Program-made: the position numbers and the translations under genes | Part shown: positions 22,750-34,134 of the stretch, one piece after another | Layout of the letters: each line of letters opens with the position of its first letter | Numbering within the stretch: position 1 is the stretch's first letter | The notes under the pieces: generated by a model | The model's database searches: none | Seen by the model: the letters and a program-made list of their open reading frames with translations, nothing else | What the model was told of the DNA's origin: nothing | Origin: Lactuca virosa | Lineage: Eukaryota; Streptophyta; Magnoliopsida; Asterales; Asteraceae | NCBI GenBank assembly: GCA_928212115.1 | Contig: CAKMRJ010003334.1 | Span: forward strand, 3,019,181 to 3,083,180 | Direction: 5' to 3' | DNA length: 64,000 nucleotides

Positions 22750-23165
22750 TGGAAAGTCATGCACATTAGGGTTTGCATGGTGTAACCCTAGTTGTGCCAC
22801 ACTATATAAGAAGCCCCTTGGTTGGTGAAAGGTGCACTAGTGATCTTTGGAAGAATCATAGAGCCGATTTCTAGAGCAAGCCATTCTCTCTCAAAATGTC
22901 ATCCTTTTTCCTAGATGTATTGTGATTCCATTTGAGGCATTCATACTATTGGTGCTAAGTTCTTAAAGGCCAAATACATCAAGGGCAACAAGCTACAACA
23001 AAAGGTATGTTATCTAACTTGTTTTATTACCCAAGTATCAAAGTTTTGTATGCTAGTTAGGGTAATACCTTGGAAAATGAAAGTTTGCATGTATAATAGA
23101 GAAAACATAGATCCAATGTATTTATGGTTGCATGTACACATTAGGAGTGTTAGAATGCTCAAAAC
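22750..23165 (+). mobile_element. Ty1/copia LTR piece
   Basis: A short promoter with a TATA box (ACTATATAAGAAGCCCC near 22801) behind GTGTAACCCTAG and a leader of about 330 bp is typical of copia LTRs. It ends near GCTCAAAACCCA, where a TR-GAG LTR resumes. I could not pair a target duplication, so solo LTR versus fragment is open. Confidence 0.5.
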
Positions 23166-24922
23166 CCATCACTATCTACCATCACCTATTACAATCGGAT
23201 ACATATTTATTAGTGTGTAATAGTTATATTCTTAAATCAGTTAAATATGATCTCATAATATCTTCTCTAACACGTAATATTCTTAGCATAGATAATAAGC
23301 ACATAAGCATGTAATTATCTAGATATTCCATATCTATGTGTAAGATGAAAGTAACTATGCACTCACCTGATAAAATTGAATGCCTCGGAATTTGGACAGA
23401 ACCTCGCCTTAGCACGTTCAATGACCTAAATGTATAACACTAAGTGTTAGTCTAGTTTAATAATCCCAGTGACTATAATAATTATAGTCTAGGTTCCTCA
23501 TTAATCCCAATGTCTACATCGAGATCTATCAAGTAAGGATCAGTCATACATGACAGTTGGGAGGTATGATCATTTCGACATAATAGTGTTTCTGAAATCC
23601 AACAACCAAGCCAATGTGACCATTCTAGACACCTCTCCCGTAAGTAGATCAATCAGTATAACAACATGGATTACTGATAAATCTTATTTATAGGTTCATA
23701 ATAATGACTTATGACTATAAATATAAGGTACACTGAAAGAAGCAAAGTGTAGCTTAACTTACAGAGATTTTAGCGAAAACCGGGAAAAACACGTGGTCAG
23801 AATCTCGACCCGGATACTCCTTCTTGTCGGGCTCCTAGGGCTCCATAGTCTCTACTAAACTATTCTATAAGTTGGGAAAAAACATATCTCAAAAGCTAGA
23901 GGGATTAGAGAGAGTTTTGGGATGAATTGGGAGGAAATAAAGAAGAATTCGGAGGATATTATTTGGCTACATTGGGTACGCATCGGGCACCATAGTGTGC
24001 ATGATGGGCATCAGTGCGTTGTTGGCTCCATCAGTTTTTGCCACATATCGCACCCGTATTCGCCTACATCACTTCCTTCTAGAAGTCGCCACGTGTCCAA
24101 TTCTTGTGGTGCCGTGTGTCACATCTGTATCGTGCGACGTCATCGTGTCTCTTGAAGGAAAGGAAGGTTCGACCTGCCACGTGACACACTCTGGTGTTGC
24201 CACGTCATCGAAGCGCGTCAGGCACTTCGTGCACCCGGTTTTCCAAATTTTCGAAATGTCGTAACTTCTTCGTACAAGCTCCATTTTCGACGTTTTTTAT
24301 ATTCCCAGAAAGCACTCAACGAGATCTACAACTTTCCTTTAGACTCCGTTGGCTAATTTTGAATTTATTTTTAAAACTATATTTTTAACAGGCTTAGACT
24401 GTTAAAGTCCATTAAAAATTCATAACTTTCTCATATGATATTCGTTCTTGGTTGTCTTTATATCGACAAAACCATATGGACGAGATCTTCAAATCTCATT
24501 TAGATTGTTTTTCCTAACAATCAACCGATCTCTACTTCGGTTTTTGATTTGTATAGTGTTGCGTTGAAACTTCGAAAAATCATAACTTCCTTTTACGAAG
24601 TCAGATTTGTACGTTCTCTATATGCACGCTCTCGGTTTAACGACTAATGCGAATTTCATTTAGACTTCTTAGGCTAAAATGTAATTTATCAAAAATTTAC
24701 TTTTTATGATACGCAGAGCCATGTTGGTTTAATCGCGAAACTTCGAAGAAGCATAACTTCTTCATACGAAGTTAGATTTCAATGTTCTTTATATGTATGG
24801 AATCCTTGTCACATATATTATAACTTGGTTAAGATTATTTATCCTAATTAATCCCCTCTTTAAAAGTCATTATTATAGCTTATAATAATTTATTTGTCTC
24901 GCATGAATTTGCGGGTGTTACA
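23166..24922 (-). repeat. TR-GAG LTR B, lacking its 3' third
   Basis: Minus-strand start TGTAACACCCGC at 24922 after a polypurine tract. It runs to about 23166 where copia sequence abuts, so roughly the last 870 bp are missing compared with 29086-31654. At 23440 it preserves the empty site of the MITE present in LTR D. Confidence 0.75.
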
Positions 24923-25691
24923 ATTATTTCCCCCCTTAGGATGATTACGTCCCGGAATTATCAACAAAATAGGGCTTGTATAATGACTCCGCACGTTACC
25001 TTTCCATCCTGGATAATCATCGTAACTCCTATGTCCTTATGTTGCAAGATGCTTGTCTCTAAGAGTCAAATGTCTACTTCTGAAGGTACCTTCCTTCATG
25101 TTCTAATGTGGTACTATCACATCTTTGTAGATAGCATTCCTATATACTAGCTACTTAGTATTAATGAAGATCGTGATCTCTATATTGATTGTATCGATCC
25201 TTTACTGCTTCAAGATTTGATTAGAGTCGGACACTATGTCGAATATGGTTCTCAAAACCGAGTATGTTGCTTTATGAATATATCTTAGTCGGACTCGATT
25301 TATGATGATTACAGATGTTGGAATATAGATCATCTTCTTTGGTCATTACCGAAACAATGGTAATGAGGAAAATGAACAAAATAACTCGACTACTTAGAGA
25401 CTTAGTAACCTTGTGACTTTCCCTGATCCAAGTGCGAGTCTTGTGCTTCTGGTAGTATAAGCCTCTACTATCTTTCACACCTACTCATACTTATCCCAAG
25501 TATTGTCTCGCAGTCCCCAAATCGCCATACAAGAAGATCAGATAGCAACTTAACACACTGAGTCAAATAACATAGTTAGGGATTTTATTATTATTATTCT
25601 AAGAACGATTACAAGATTTTATGTATGCCTATTACATCACCTAATACTATTTATCTTCTTCTTCATATCCCATACTTGAATACGCCGCTCT
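24923..25691 (-). other. TR-GAG copy B post-gag non-coding region
   Basis: Purine-rich tract next to the LTR (24923-24940), then about 750 bp without an ORF. It holds the palindromic hairpin GGTAGTATAAGCCTCTACTATC at 25451-25472, shown as arms GGTAGTA/TACTATC. The hairpin is slightly decayed compared with copies A and C. Confidence 0.7.
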
Positions 25692-25986
25692 TTATTCTCG
25701 ACCTATTGTTGGCTGATCAAGTATCATATGATATGCCCTTGCCTTCGGCTTTGGTGGCACATTCTGCCTTGCTGCTTCATTCTTCTTTGGACAATTCTTC
25801 AAAATATGTCCATCGTCTCTACATTCGTAACACTTCCTATTATCGAATGTACAATCTCTAGAATAGTGACCCGTCCTTCAACACTTGTAGCAGGTCACTT
25901 CTCCATCGCATCTTCTTAAGTGCTTCCTCTTGCACTTTTCGCACCACCTGGATTCACTACTACCTCCAAGCTTCTTATCATTGGGG

Positions 25987-26424
25987 TCCGTTTTTGAGAA
26001 TCTTCCTTTCTTATCATACTTTGAAGCCCCTTCAAGCTTCCTTTTCTCTCCTTTCTCCCTTATTTGGGTCTCCATATTCCTAGCTGCCCAGATAGCGGCT
26101 TTCAATGTGGTTGCTTGCTTGACTATTAGACCAAAGTCCGCTGGTAGTCCTTTAGCAAACTTATTCACCTTGGAAAGCTTAGTGGAAACCAATCCGTTTT
26201 CAATAATCTTCCTTTCTTATCAGACTTTGAAGCCCCTTCAAGCTTCCTTTTCTCTCCTTTCTCAGCTTTTTCCAGACCCTTCTCCCTTATTTGGGTCTCA
26301 ACATTCCGAGCGGCCCAGATAGTGGCTTTCAATGTGGTTGCTTGCTTGACTATTGGACCAAAGTCCACTAGTATTCCTTTATCAAACTTATTCACCTTGG
26401 AAAGCTCGGTGGAAACCAAGTAAG
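25987..26424 (-). repeat. Tandem duplication inside gag B
   Basis: About 207 bp (25987-26193) recurs directly as 26194-26424. The second unit has about 24 extra bases encoding a charged EKAEKG stretch, and the two differ at scattered positions. It duplicates the KVNKF...KGRF segment of Gag. Confidence 0.8.
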
Positions 26425-26667
26425 GAACTAGCTTCATTTTTTCATAAAAGCTGTGACATACTCGTTGACGATCATCTTTCCTTTCTTCAAGTTCTAGAAT
26501 TCATTGTCAATCTCCATAAGATATTCTTCAGCGCAGTATTGCATCTTTAATTCTTCTAGGAATTTCTCCCAAGATATCTCCTTCACTTTTCTCTTTGGCA
26601 TGGAATCAACCAAAAACTTCTACCAGCTTAACACCCTAGTTTTCAGTTGCCTAACTTCTAGGATGGT

Positions 26668-28218
26668 TGATATGGACATATTTAGTCATATAATTTATAT
26701 ATTGTCTTAATACTTTATGTTGATTTTATCTCATTTAATGAACAAAATGTGCTTAATTAGTTTAAATTTTCATTTTCAGCAATAAAGACATGCTCGGAAG
26801 GAAAAGGAATCGGAATTGGCGTTTGGAAGCTTGGATCTTGGATTTTGAAGAAAGAAGAATGTTGCTGGACAACTTGACCCCTCGTCAGTGTTTTGGCCAT
26901 ATCTCATGAACCGTAACTCCGATTGACGATATTCAAAATGTTATGAAAACTAGACACAATTTTGGACGACTTTCGTGTTTTCAGAAAATGTTGATTCCAA
27001 ACGGACTCTACGAGTTGGCCATCAACTCGACGAGTTGATCAGAAAGTCCGCGATTCTTGACACTTACTTGCCGTACACGCGATTTTAATGACCAACTTGA
27101 CGAGTTGGGTCAAAAACTCGTCGAGTTGGCTATGTTTTCAGAATTTATATATATAGAAACGCTTTCATTCGAAACCCTGACTAATTCTGGAATCTTTGGA
27201 CGATTTTTGGAGGCTAGAAGGGTTCTTAGAGCTGTGGTTTTCGAGAATTCAACCTAGAAGTCAATTTTCAAGAGATCAAAGGCAAACAAACATTACTTTT
27301 ATCTTAATATTTTGTGTGAACCATGTTTAAATCATTAGATTTCGTTTTTAGTTTGTTATTTGCTGTAGATATTAGCTAAAAACTCATTACTTCTGTTTAG
27401 ACTAGATAAACTTATGAATATGGTTTGATTTTATGACTTGGATTAATTTGATTTGGTGAATTGTCTTGTTAAGCTTGTTAAAGACCCTTATGTGTTGACA
27501 ATAATTATTTTTTATTAATAATCAAGTTTATTAAGTTGCATGAACATCTCTTAATTGCTTGTATCATATGGTTTTTGTGAAAACAATATTGTATGCCTAG
27601 TATTAGTGAATATGAACCTAGGATTAACTAGAAAATAAGTAAGTTGATGTGTAAGCTTGTGTGATGAACAACCACACAAGAGTTGATTGAATTGATAAAT
27701 TTAGTTAACTAATATTACAAGTCTTACTTGATCCAAACTGAACACTAGGAAACCTGTTAGTTTAATCAACTGATCACTGTTTGAATTAACTTGTTTGCTA
27801 AAGGATTAGTAATAGTGAACATGAACCTAATCATATTAGAAATCGGTAACCATTGATATATTAATCCATTGCACTTGCCACGAAATCAACATAGGAATAA
27901 GTGAATCGAATCTAAATGGATGTCTCTTTAATTTGATTGAATCTAGTTGTCTTTTGTTCCTCTTTTAGTTGTTAATTGCCCTTTAGTTTAAGTGTTTAGT
28001 ATTTGCTTAAGTTTCTAGTCTTGCAAAACTAGAGAAAAACACATTTTTACTTATTTTATTTAGATAATATTAGTAGCAATTTTAATTGTTTACCGTTCCT
28101 TGTGTTCGATACCCTACTTACCTGAACTAAACTGCTAATCGATAGGTACATTGCCTTTCGTGTGTTTGTCTTTGTGTTTAAGTTAGTGGATTAAAACTAG
28201 TACATTCCACACACATCA
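26668..28218 (+). mobile_element. Solo LTR, Tat/Athila-like gypsy, with TSD ATGGT
   Basis: TGATATGGACATATTTAG...CACACACATCA, 1551 bp, flanked by ATGGT at 26663-26667 and 28219-28223. It lies in gag B. The end (CCTTGTGTTCGATACCC, GATAGGTACATTGCC) resembles Tat/Athila LTR ends. There is no primer site or internal sequence, so the element was reduced to one LTR by recombination. TATA is at 27146-27155. Confidence 0.88.
27005..27155 (+). promoter_or_regulatory. Solo-LTR promoter with ACTCG-CGAGT palindromes
   Basis: ACTCTACGAGT (27005-27015), ACTCGACGAGT (27025-27035), ACTTGACGAGT (27095-27105) and ACTCGTCGAGT (27116-27126) precede TATATATATAG (27146-27155) by 20 bp. This is the gypsy-1 palindrome in an otherwise different LTR. 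Confidence 0.65.
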
Positions 28219-28685
28219 ATGGTCTTTTGTTGGTCGCTACAGTTGCAGCTATCAAACACCATCTCTATCTCGGAGATCTAGTCCATAACTTTTATCGGTG
28301 TTGGGCTTCCAGAAAGACTTGGTGGTTTGGCAGCCATAAAGTCCTTGTATTTGCATCCTTCTCTATTGATCCCCACCTCAGGGTTATTCCTTCTAACCAC
28401 TTGGGGTTCTACTTGACTAAATGTCTGGCTGTAATTCCCTTCCTCTGACTGTTCTTCTTCCAGTCCATGTTGCATGACAGGTAAAATGGGTTAATCTCTA
28501 TTACCCTGAAGTAAACGCCTTGTCTCTTCCATCTGATGGTCTAACATCATTTGTATCATTTCCTGCTCTCTAGCTATCGTGATTGGCTCGGGTGCAGTTG
28601 CTACCTCTGGTGCATGCTCAATCACTCGTGGCTCAGGATTTTGGTTTCTTTTATCGTTTCCTAATCTTGTGTGTGTCCTCACTAT

Positions 28686-29085
28686 GGCATTCTATACACC
28701 AAAGCATCCGTTCAGTGTACCAAGAAAATAATATAGATAGGGAAAGTTTAGACGAGTAATCCACCTTATCACTTCGAAATATGTCAGTTATAATACCGTA
28801 ATTAAACGTTTAGAAACCTGAACACATAAATTTTCCTAATTCTAGGTCGGCAACAGACCTTAAAATCTAGATAGGCAACCTAAGTCACGTCATTCTATAG
28901 ATCATTTAGCACACAAAAGCAAATTAGGCATTTTATCTTAAAGTAAGTTGGTGCTTGTGTCAATTCAGGTGTACTACCTAAAATAAAATAGACACTCTCA
29001 TCACGATCATTGCTTAGCATTCTATGTTTAAGTCAATAAATCCTACAAATTCCTAGTTCGCTTAAACTAATTCTCTGATACCAAC
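28686..29085 (-). other. TR-GAG copy B leader and primer binding site
   Basis: On the minus strand TGGTATCAGAGA (29083-29072) follows the LTR end by two bases and fits an initiator Met-tRNA primer. The leader of about 390 bp to gag has no ORF and matches the leader of copy C near 33890-34130. Confidence 0.8.
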
Positions 29086-31654
29086 TGTGACATCCCCAAA
29101 TTTAGGGTCATTTTAAAACTTTTTGTTTATGCTTTAAAACAGGGTTTATTTATGAAATGCGGAATTTGGTCCCGTAAAGTATTTCCAAAGGATTTTTTTT
29201 CATTAATATTATAAAATCTTGGGATGTCATAACTGATACAAAACATAAGCATAAACGTAGGCCTTACATCATCTTTTATTCTATAGTCTATATCTCCTCG
29301 AATCTCTCATCAAGTCCGAACATCAATATCTTTTTACCGCATCCTATGATATAAAGAAACTGAGTGAGTTGGGTTGGGAAATCTGGTGAGTGCATAGGGT
29401 TTGAAACCCACAGTAATATAGTTAATGTGTTTAATCATCAAACAAACAATTAACCTAATTACGCATCCATGTTTTCTTATTTATTCTTCCCTAAGGGGTT
29501 ATCCTAAGGTTCATCTCCTACATCGCGTTTACCTATCATCGCCTGCATCACATTTCCTTATATGTTTATTGCTAAGAATAATATATTGATCATTTATTTA
29601 TTCTTAAGGATAGTCATAAGGAATAGGCACGAAGTCCATCACTGTCAGGGGTTTATCCAACAAGCATTAAGTCCATAACTGTCGATGTTATCTATTAGGC
29701 ATAGCTGTTAATGTTCATTTGTAAGGCACTAAGTCCATAGCTGCCAATGTTCATTTGTAAGGCACTAAGTCCATAGTTTCCAGGGTTTTTAGAGTACATC
29801 TGGTGAACACGCCATTCACAAACACCTACAGGTTGCGAGCCTGCTAGCATTCCATTGGACTGTCTAGAATAGTTTGTGGTCGTCATCTATACTCTGCTAG
29901 ATGACTGGATCATTGTTAAAGTCAAGGTTTCTCATCATATTTCACCTCTCATCATCTATATCATCTTTCATCTCTCATCATTCATCTACCCATCTTTACC
30001 CAATATATTTATAGGTATAAAAATACATATACAGTTCAAATCACGTAAAACATGTATAAATCGTTCATCTAGCATAGATATCAAGAACACAGATAATAAG
30101 CACATATAGCATGTATTAATATTAAATACTTCATATCTATGTATAAGATGAAAGTAACTATGCACTCACTTGTTAAAGTGACAACTCGAAATTCGGGAAG
30201 CGCTTCGCTTCTACCAACTGTCTTTTCCTTTGACGTAGACTTGTGTCATTATCACTAAATTTTAGTCTAATATCTATTGCGACTAATTATTAGTCTAGAT
30301 TCATCATTAACTCAAAGTCTACTTCAAGATCTATCAAGTAAGGAACAAGCAGGTAGGATCATATCGGAGGTAGGGTTCGTTTGGTATACGAAGTATACTG
30401 TTTGGAAATCCCACTTTAAACACCTCACTAAATCACAACCTATACATCATCCCCGTAAGTATATCAATCAGTAAAGCAAATTGGAACCACTGATAAATCT
30501 TGTTTATAGGTTCATAATAACGATAATGAACTTAAACATAAGTTATACTTAAATTATGGTAAACATAACTCATTTACAAGGGGGTTTAGTGAGAAACTGG
30601 GCTTTGCGCAGGCATAACTTCTGAGCCGAAAGCTCTTCTTCTCAGGGCCTTCAGGCGCTCCGGGACTCGCTAATAACACCTAGGAGGTGCTAGAGGAAAG
30701 AGTAGAGTGTTTGGGGTGTTTGGGAGAGAAATGGGTGAAGAGATGTGAGAAAAAGAGTGAAAAATGCCTTCTATTTATAGACTGCCAGCACCGAGTACGC
30801 TGAGCGTACTCAAGAATTACACTGAGTGTAATGAGTTTTTAAGGGTTATGATGAGCGTACTCAAAATTACGTTGGGCATAATGTGCCACGTGCCGCGATC
30901 TCGTGCAAAGCCGTGGGGAAGAAGGTGCGGCTCAGATTGTGCCACGTATCACTCGCTGGTTACTCCAAAAACTAATTAACTTCTAAAATCCGTAACTTTC
31001 GCATACGAGCTCCGTTTTTGACGTTCTTTATATATACACGTAGGTATCAACGGGATCTACAACTTTCATTTAGACTTCGTCGGTTGATTTTGATTTTTAT
31101 TTTTAAAGTTATATTTTAACAGACTTAGACACTTAAAGTCCGTTAAAAATTCATAACTTTGTCATGCGACGTCCGTTTTCGACTGTCTTTATATGGTTGA
31201 GCTCCTATTAACGAGATCTTAAATTATCATTTAGGTTGTGTCGGCTAATAATCGATCGATCTAAAATTCTATTTCCAGACTGTTTGCTACTATGCTAAAT
31301 CTTAGAAAAATCATAACTTCCTCTAACGAAGTCAAATTTGGACGTTCTTTTTATGTACATTCTCGATTTAACGTATACTACGAATTTCGTTTATATTGCT
31401 AAGGATAAAAAGTAACTTATCAAAAATTCACTTTTTACGATACGCAACGTCGTGCCGGTTTTGTCGCAAAACTTCGACGGGTCATAACTTCTTCGTTAGA
31501 AGTCAGATTTTAGCGTTCTTTATATGTACGGAATCCTTGTGACATATACTATAACTTTGGTTAAGATTATTTACTCTAAATAATCTTCTATCAAAAAGTC
31601 ATTTTTAACGCTTATTGTCTATAAAGTGAGTACCCCGAATCTGCGGCTGTTACA
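29086..31654 (-). repeat. Complete TR-GAG LTR shared by copies B and C
   Basis: 2569 bp, TGTAACAGCC at 31654 to GATGTCACA at 29086 on the minus strand. It is preceded by a polypurine tract (31655-31672) and followed by a primer binding site. Several blocks of the type CATAACTT..TACGAAGT..GTTCTTTATAT recur about every 130 bp between 30980 and 31550, an internal tandem-like structure also seen in LTRs A, B and D. Confidence 0.85.
30771..30832 (-). promoter_or_regulatory. TR-GAG LTR promoter: TATA and two palindromes
   Basis: TATAAATAG on the minus strand (30771-30779). Fourteen bp upstream lies GAGTACGCTGAGCGTACTC (30793-30811), and then ATTACACTGAGTGTAAT (30816-30832). Each is a palindrome broken only at the centre. 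Weaker copies continue to about 30880. Confidence 0.65.
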
Positions 31655-32658
31655 ATTATCTCCCTCTTAGGATGATTACGTCCCGGAATCGTCAACAAAA
31701 CAAGACTTGTATAATGACTCCATACGTTATCTTTTCATCCTAGGTAATAACCGTAACTCTTATGTCCTTTCAAATAAGTATCTAACTCTTGGACCTGTTG
31801 ACTGCTGGCGGTGCTCAATTTTGCACCCACTCTTTATCTCATGTTGGACTTTCAATCGTTACCTTCGAGTTACAAACTCGATCCTTATTGGAAACTCTTG
31901 TTTCTTCTTAAACAGACTTATCTTAAGATAAGTTCTTTACTTTATCTACCGTAACATACCGATGGGTAATGTTCTATTGACCTCTTTTCGTATGATGCAA
32001 CGCTTAGACTTAGGTCTTTTTAGAGCCAAATTCCAAAATGGAAGATACCTTCCTTCATGTTTTAATGTGATATAATCACATTCTAGCATGTAGCACTTCT
32101 AGCTACAAGCTTCTTACCTTAACTGTGATTGCGATGCTTCTATTGATTGCTTCGATTATCTTATACTTCAATCTTTTGGTTTAAGTCGGATGCTACATCG
32201 AACTTGGTTCTCTGAACCATGTAGAATACATATCATAGTCGGACTCAATATGATATGACCACTAGGGTTGGAATAATAATCATCTTCTTAGTCATTACCG
32301 ATACGATGGTAACGACAAACATTAACAAAATGGAATCAATTACTAGCGCCTTGGTAACCTTGTGACTTTCTCTTATCCAAGTGCGAGTCACGTGCTTCCG
32401 GTAGTATAGGCCTCTACTACCTTTCACACCTACTAATACTCATCCCCAAGTATTGCCTCTCAGTTCTCCAAGTCACCATATAAGAATTTCACATAGTCAT
32501 TTAACACATCGGATAACATAATTAAGGTTTATATTATTTCTTGAAAAGATTACATAGATATTCAAGTTCATCGTACACTAGGCCTCTTATAATAGGCTAC
32601 ACCACATGATACCATCTATATGGATACTTTATATCTCGCTCTTCGGATATATAGATCC
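31655..32658 (-). other. TR-GAG copy C post-gag non-coding region
   Basis: Polypurine tract next to the LTR, then about 1 kb with no coding potential where pol would be expected. It carries the palindromic hairpin at 32400-32421 (arms GGTAGTA/TACTACC, centre AGGCCT). At about 32330-32352 it shows the empty version of the gypsy-1 insertion site. Confidence 0.75.
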
Positions 32659-33882
32659 TTACTCCTGATCCCTCGCATCGCCACCTGCTTCATTTAGGAT
32701 CATTTGGAATGTTTTTACCTTTGGCTTCGGTGGCGCATTCAGTCTTGCTACTTCATTTTTCTTCGGGCAATATTTTGACATATGCCCCTTGTCTCCACAT
32801 CTGTAACACACCGTCTTGTTGAATGTACACTTATTGGCGTAATGCCCAGTCTTCCCACACTTGAAACAAGTCACCTCCTCGCCACATTTTCCAGAGTGTT
32901 TCTATTTGCACTTCTTACACCATTTTTCTTCACCTCATCCTCCTTCAGACTTTGAGAACATGCTATTATTGTTGGACCTTGAATATCCCTCAAATTTCCT
33001 CTTCTATCCAACTTCAACCTTGTTGGCGGTTCTGCCTTTGATCATTTCGTTAACAGATTTAGCAGCCCAGATGGCCGCCTCAAGAGTAAGTGTCTGGCGT
33101 ACTGGCACAGTCTACTCCCATGGTAGTCCCTTTGTATACTTATCGATTTTTGTTAGCTCGTCGGGGACAATGCGCAAAGAAAACTACATATTGTTCGTGA
33201 CGGCATTGGTATACTCATCAATGGACATATTGCTCTTTTTCAACGTCATAAACTGGTTCTCCAGCTCTAGCATGTTTTGGACTGAGCAGAACTTGCATTT
33301 AAAGTGTACCAAGAATTCTGCCCATGTCACTTGTAGTGGCTCATTGGGGTTTGTGATCTTTCCCAAAGTGTTTCGCCAACGAACAGCCCCACCCCTAAAC
33401 TGACGCACAACATAAGTGGTTAGTAGCTTGCCCTTGCAACCACATGTTATTAAAGCTAGCTCCATCTCAGATATCCAATCCATAACTCCGATTGGATCTT
33501 CTTTCCCAATAAAAGTTGATGGTTTGAAAGTCGTGAAGTCTTTATATTTGCATTTGTTCCTATCAATTCCTTCATCCTGGTTATTTCTCCTAACCACTTA
33601 TGGTTCGGTTTGACTAAAGGTTATACTATAATGTCCTTCTTCTGACTGTTCAATGTTCAGTTCAGGTTGCACAATAGGCGCAGTAGGTTCATCCCTATTC
33701 TATTAAAGTAGATGCCTTGTTTATTCCATCTGACGATCCAACATCATTTGTATCATTGCTTGTACTCCTTCCGTCGTGATTGGCTCGGGTGCAGCTGCTA
33801 CCTCTGGTGCACGCTCAATCACTCGTGGTTCATGCTGTTGGTTTCCATTCGCATTTCCTAATCCGATGCGAGTTCTCACCAT
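32659..33882 (-). pseudogene. TR-GAG copy C gag, several stops
   Basis: ATG at 33882 (MVRTRIGLGN) begins an N-terminal region like copy B. The Gag core (33597-33184) contains KYKDFTTFKP, VMDWISEMELA, WAEFLVHFK and LENQFMTLKK, the retrotransposon Gag pattern. The C-terminus has two zinc knuckles, CFKCGKTGHYANKC and CYRCGDKGHMSKYC (within 32874-32659). Stops near 33710, 33180, 33010 and 32900 break the frame. No protease or RT follows. Confidence 0.85.
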
Positions 33883-34134
33883 TTCGATCTATACACTCTA
33901 GCATATGTTCAGTGTACATCGACGATAATTAAGATAGAGAAAGCTTTATTTACGATAGAAGTATAAATCTCCTTATCACTCCGAAAAGTTACATGCTAGT
34001 TCTAATATCGTAGTTAAACGTTTAGAAATCTGAACACAAAAAATTTCCATATCCGATCGGCAATAGACCATAGATTTGATCAAACGATAGCATCATAAAA
34101 CATATATCATTTAGCACATAAGAGAAATTTAGCC
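33883..34134 (-). other. Truncated leader of copy C
   Basis: Matches the copy B leader up to CATTTAGCACATAAGAG, then jumps into mid-LTR sequence. A deletion removed the primer binding site and about 790 bp of LTR 3' end. Confidence 0.65.

Larger units (their letters stand above)
25692..28685 (-). pseudogene. TR-GAG copy B gag, degenerate and interrupted
   Basis: The expected start is ATA at 28685 instead of ATG. The N-terminal part (28685-28490, RVIEHAPEVATAPEP) and core start (28475-28224, KYKDFMAAKP) precede a solo LTR (26668-28218). The rest resumes to 25692: KVNKFAKGLPADFG and the WCEKCKRKHLRRC region, then two knuckles, the first carrying a stop after TCYKC. A tandem duplication of about 210 bp disturbs the linker. 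Gag coats element RNA; this copy cannot make it. It ends with PPKPKARAYHM, matching copy C. Confidence 0.75.

Noticed and set aside
22720..23165. Perfect solo copia LTR with TSD
   Set aside because: TG/CA borders could not be fixed and no matching 5-bp flanks were found, so only an LTR piece is claimed.
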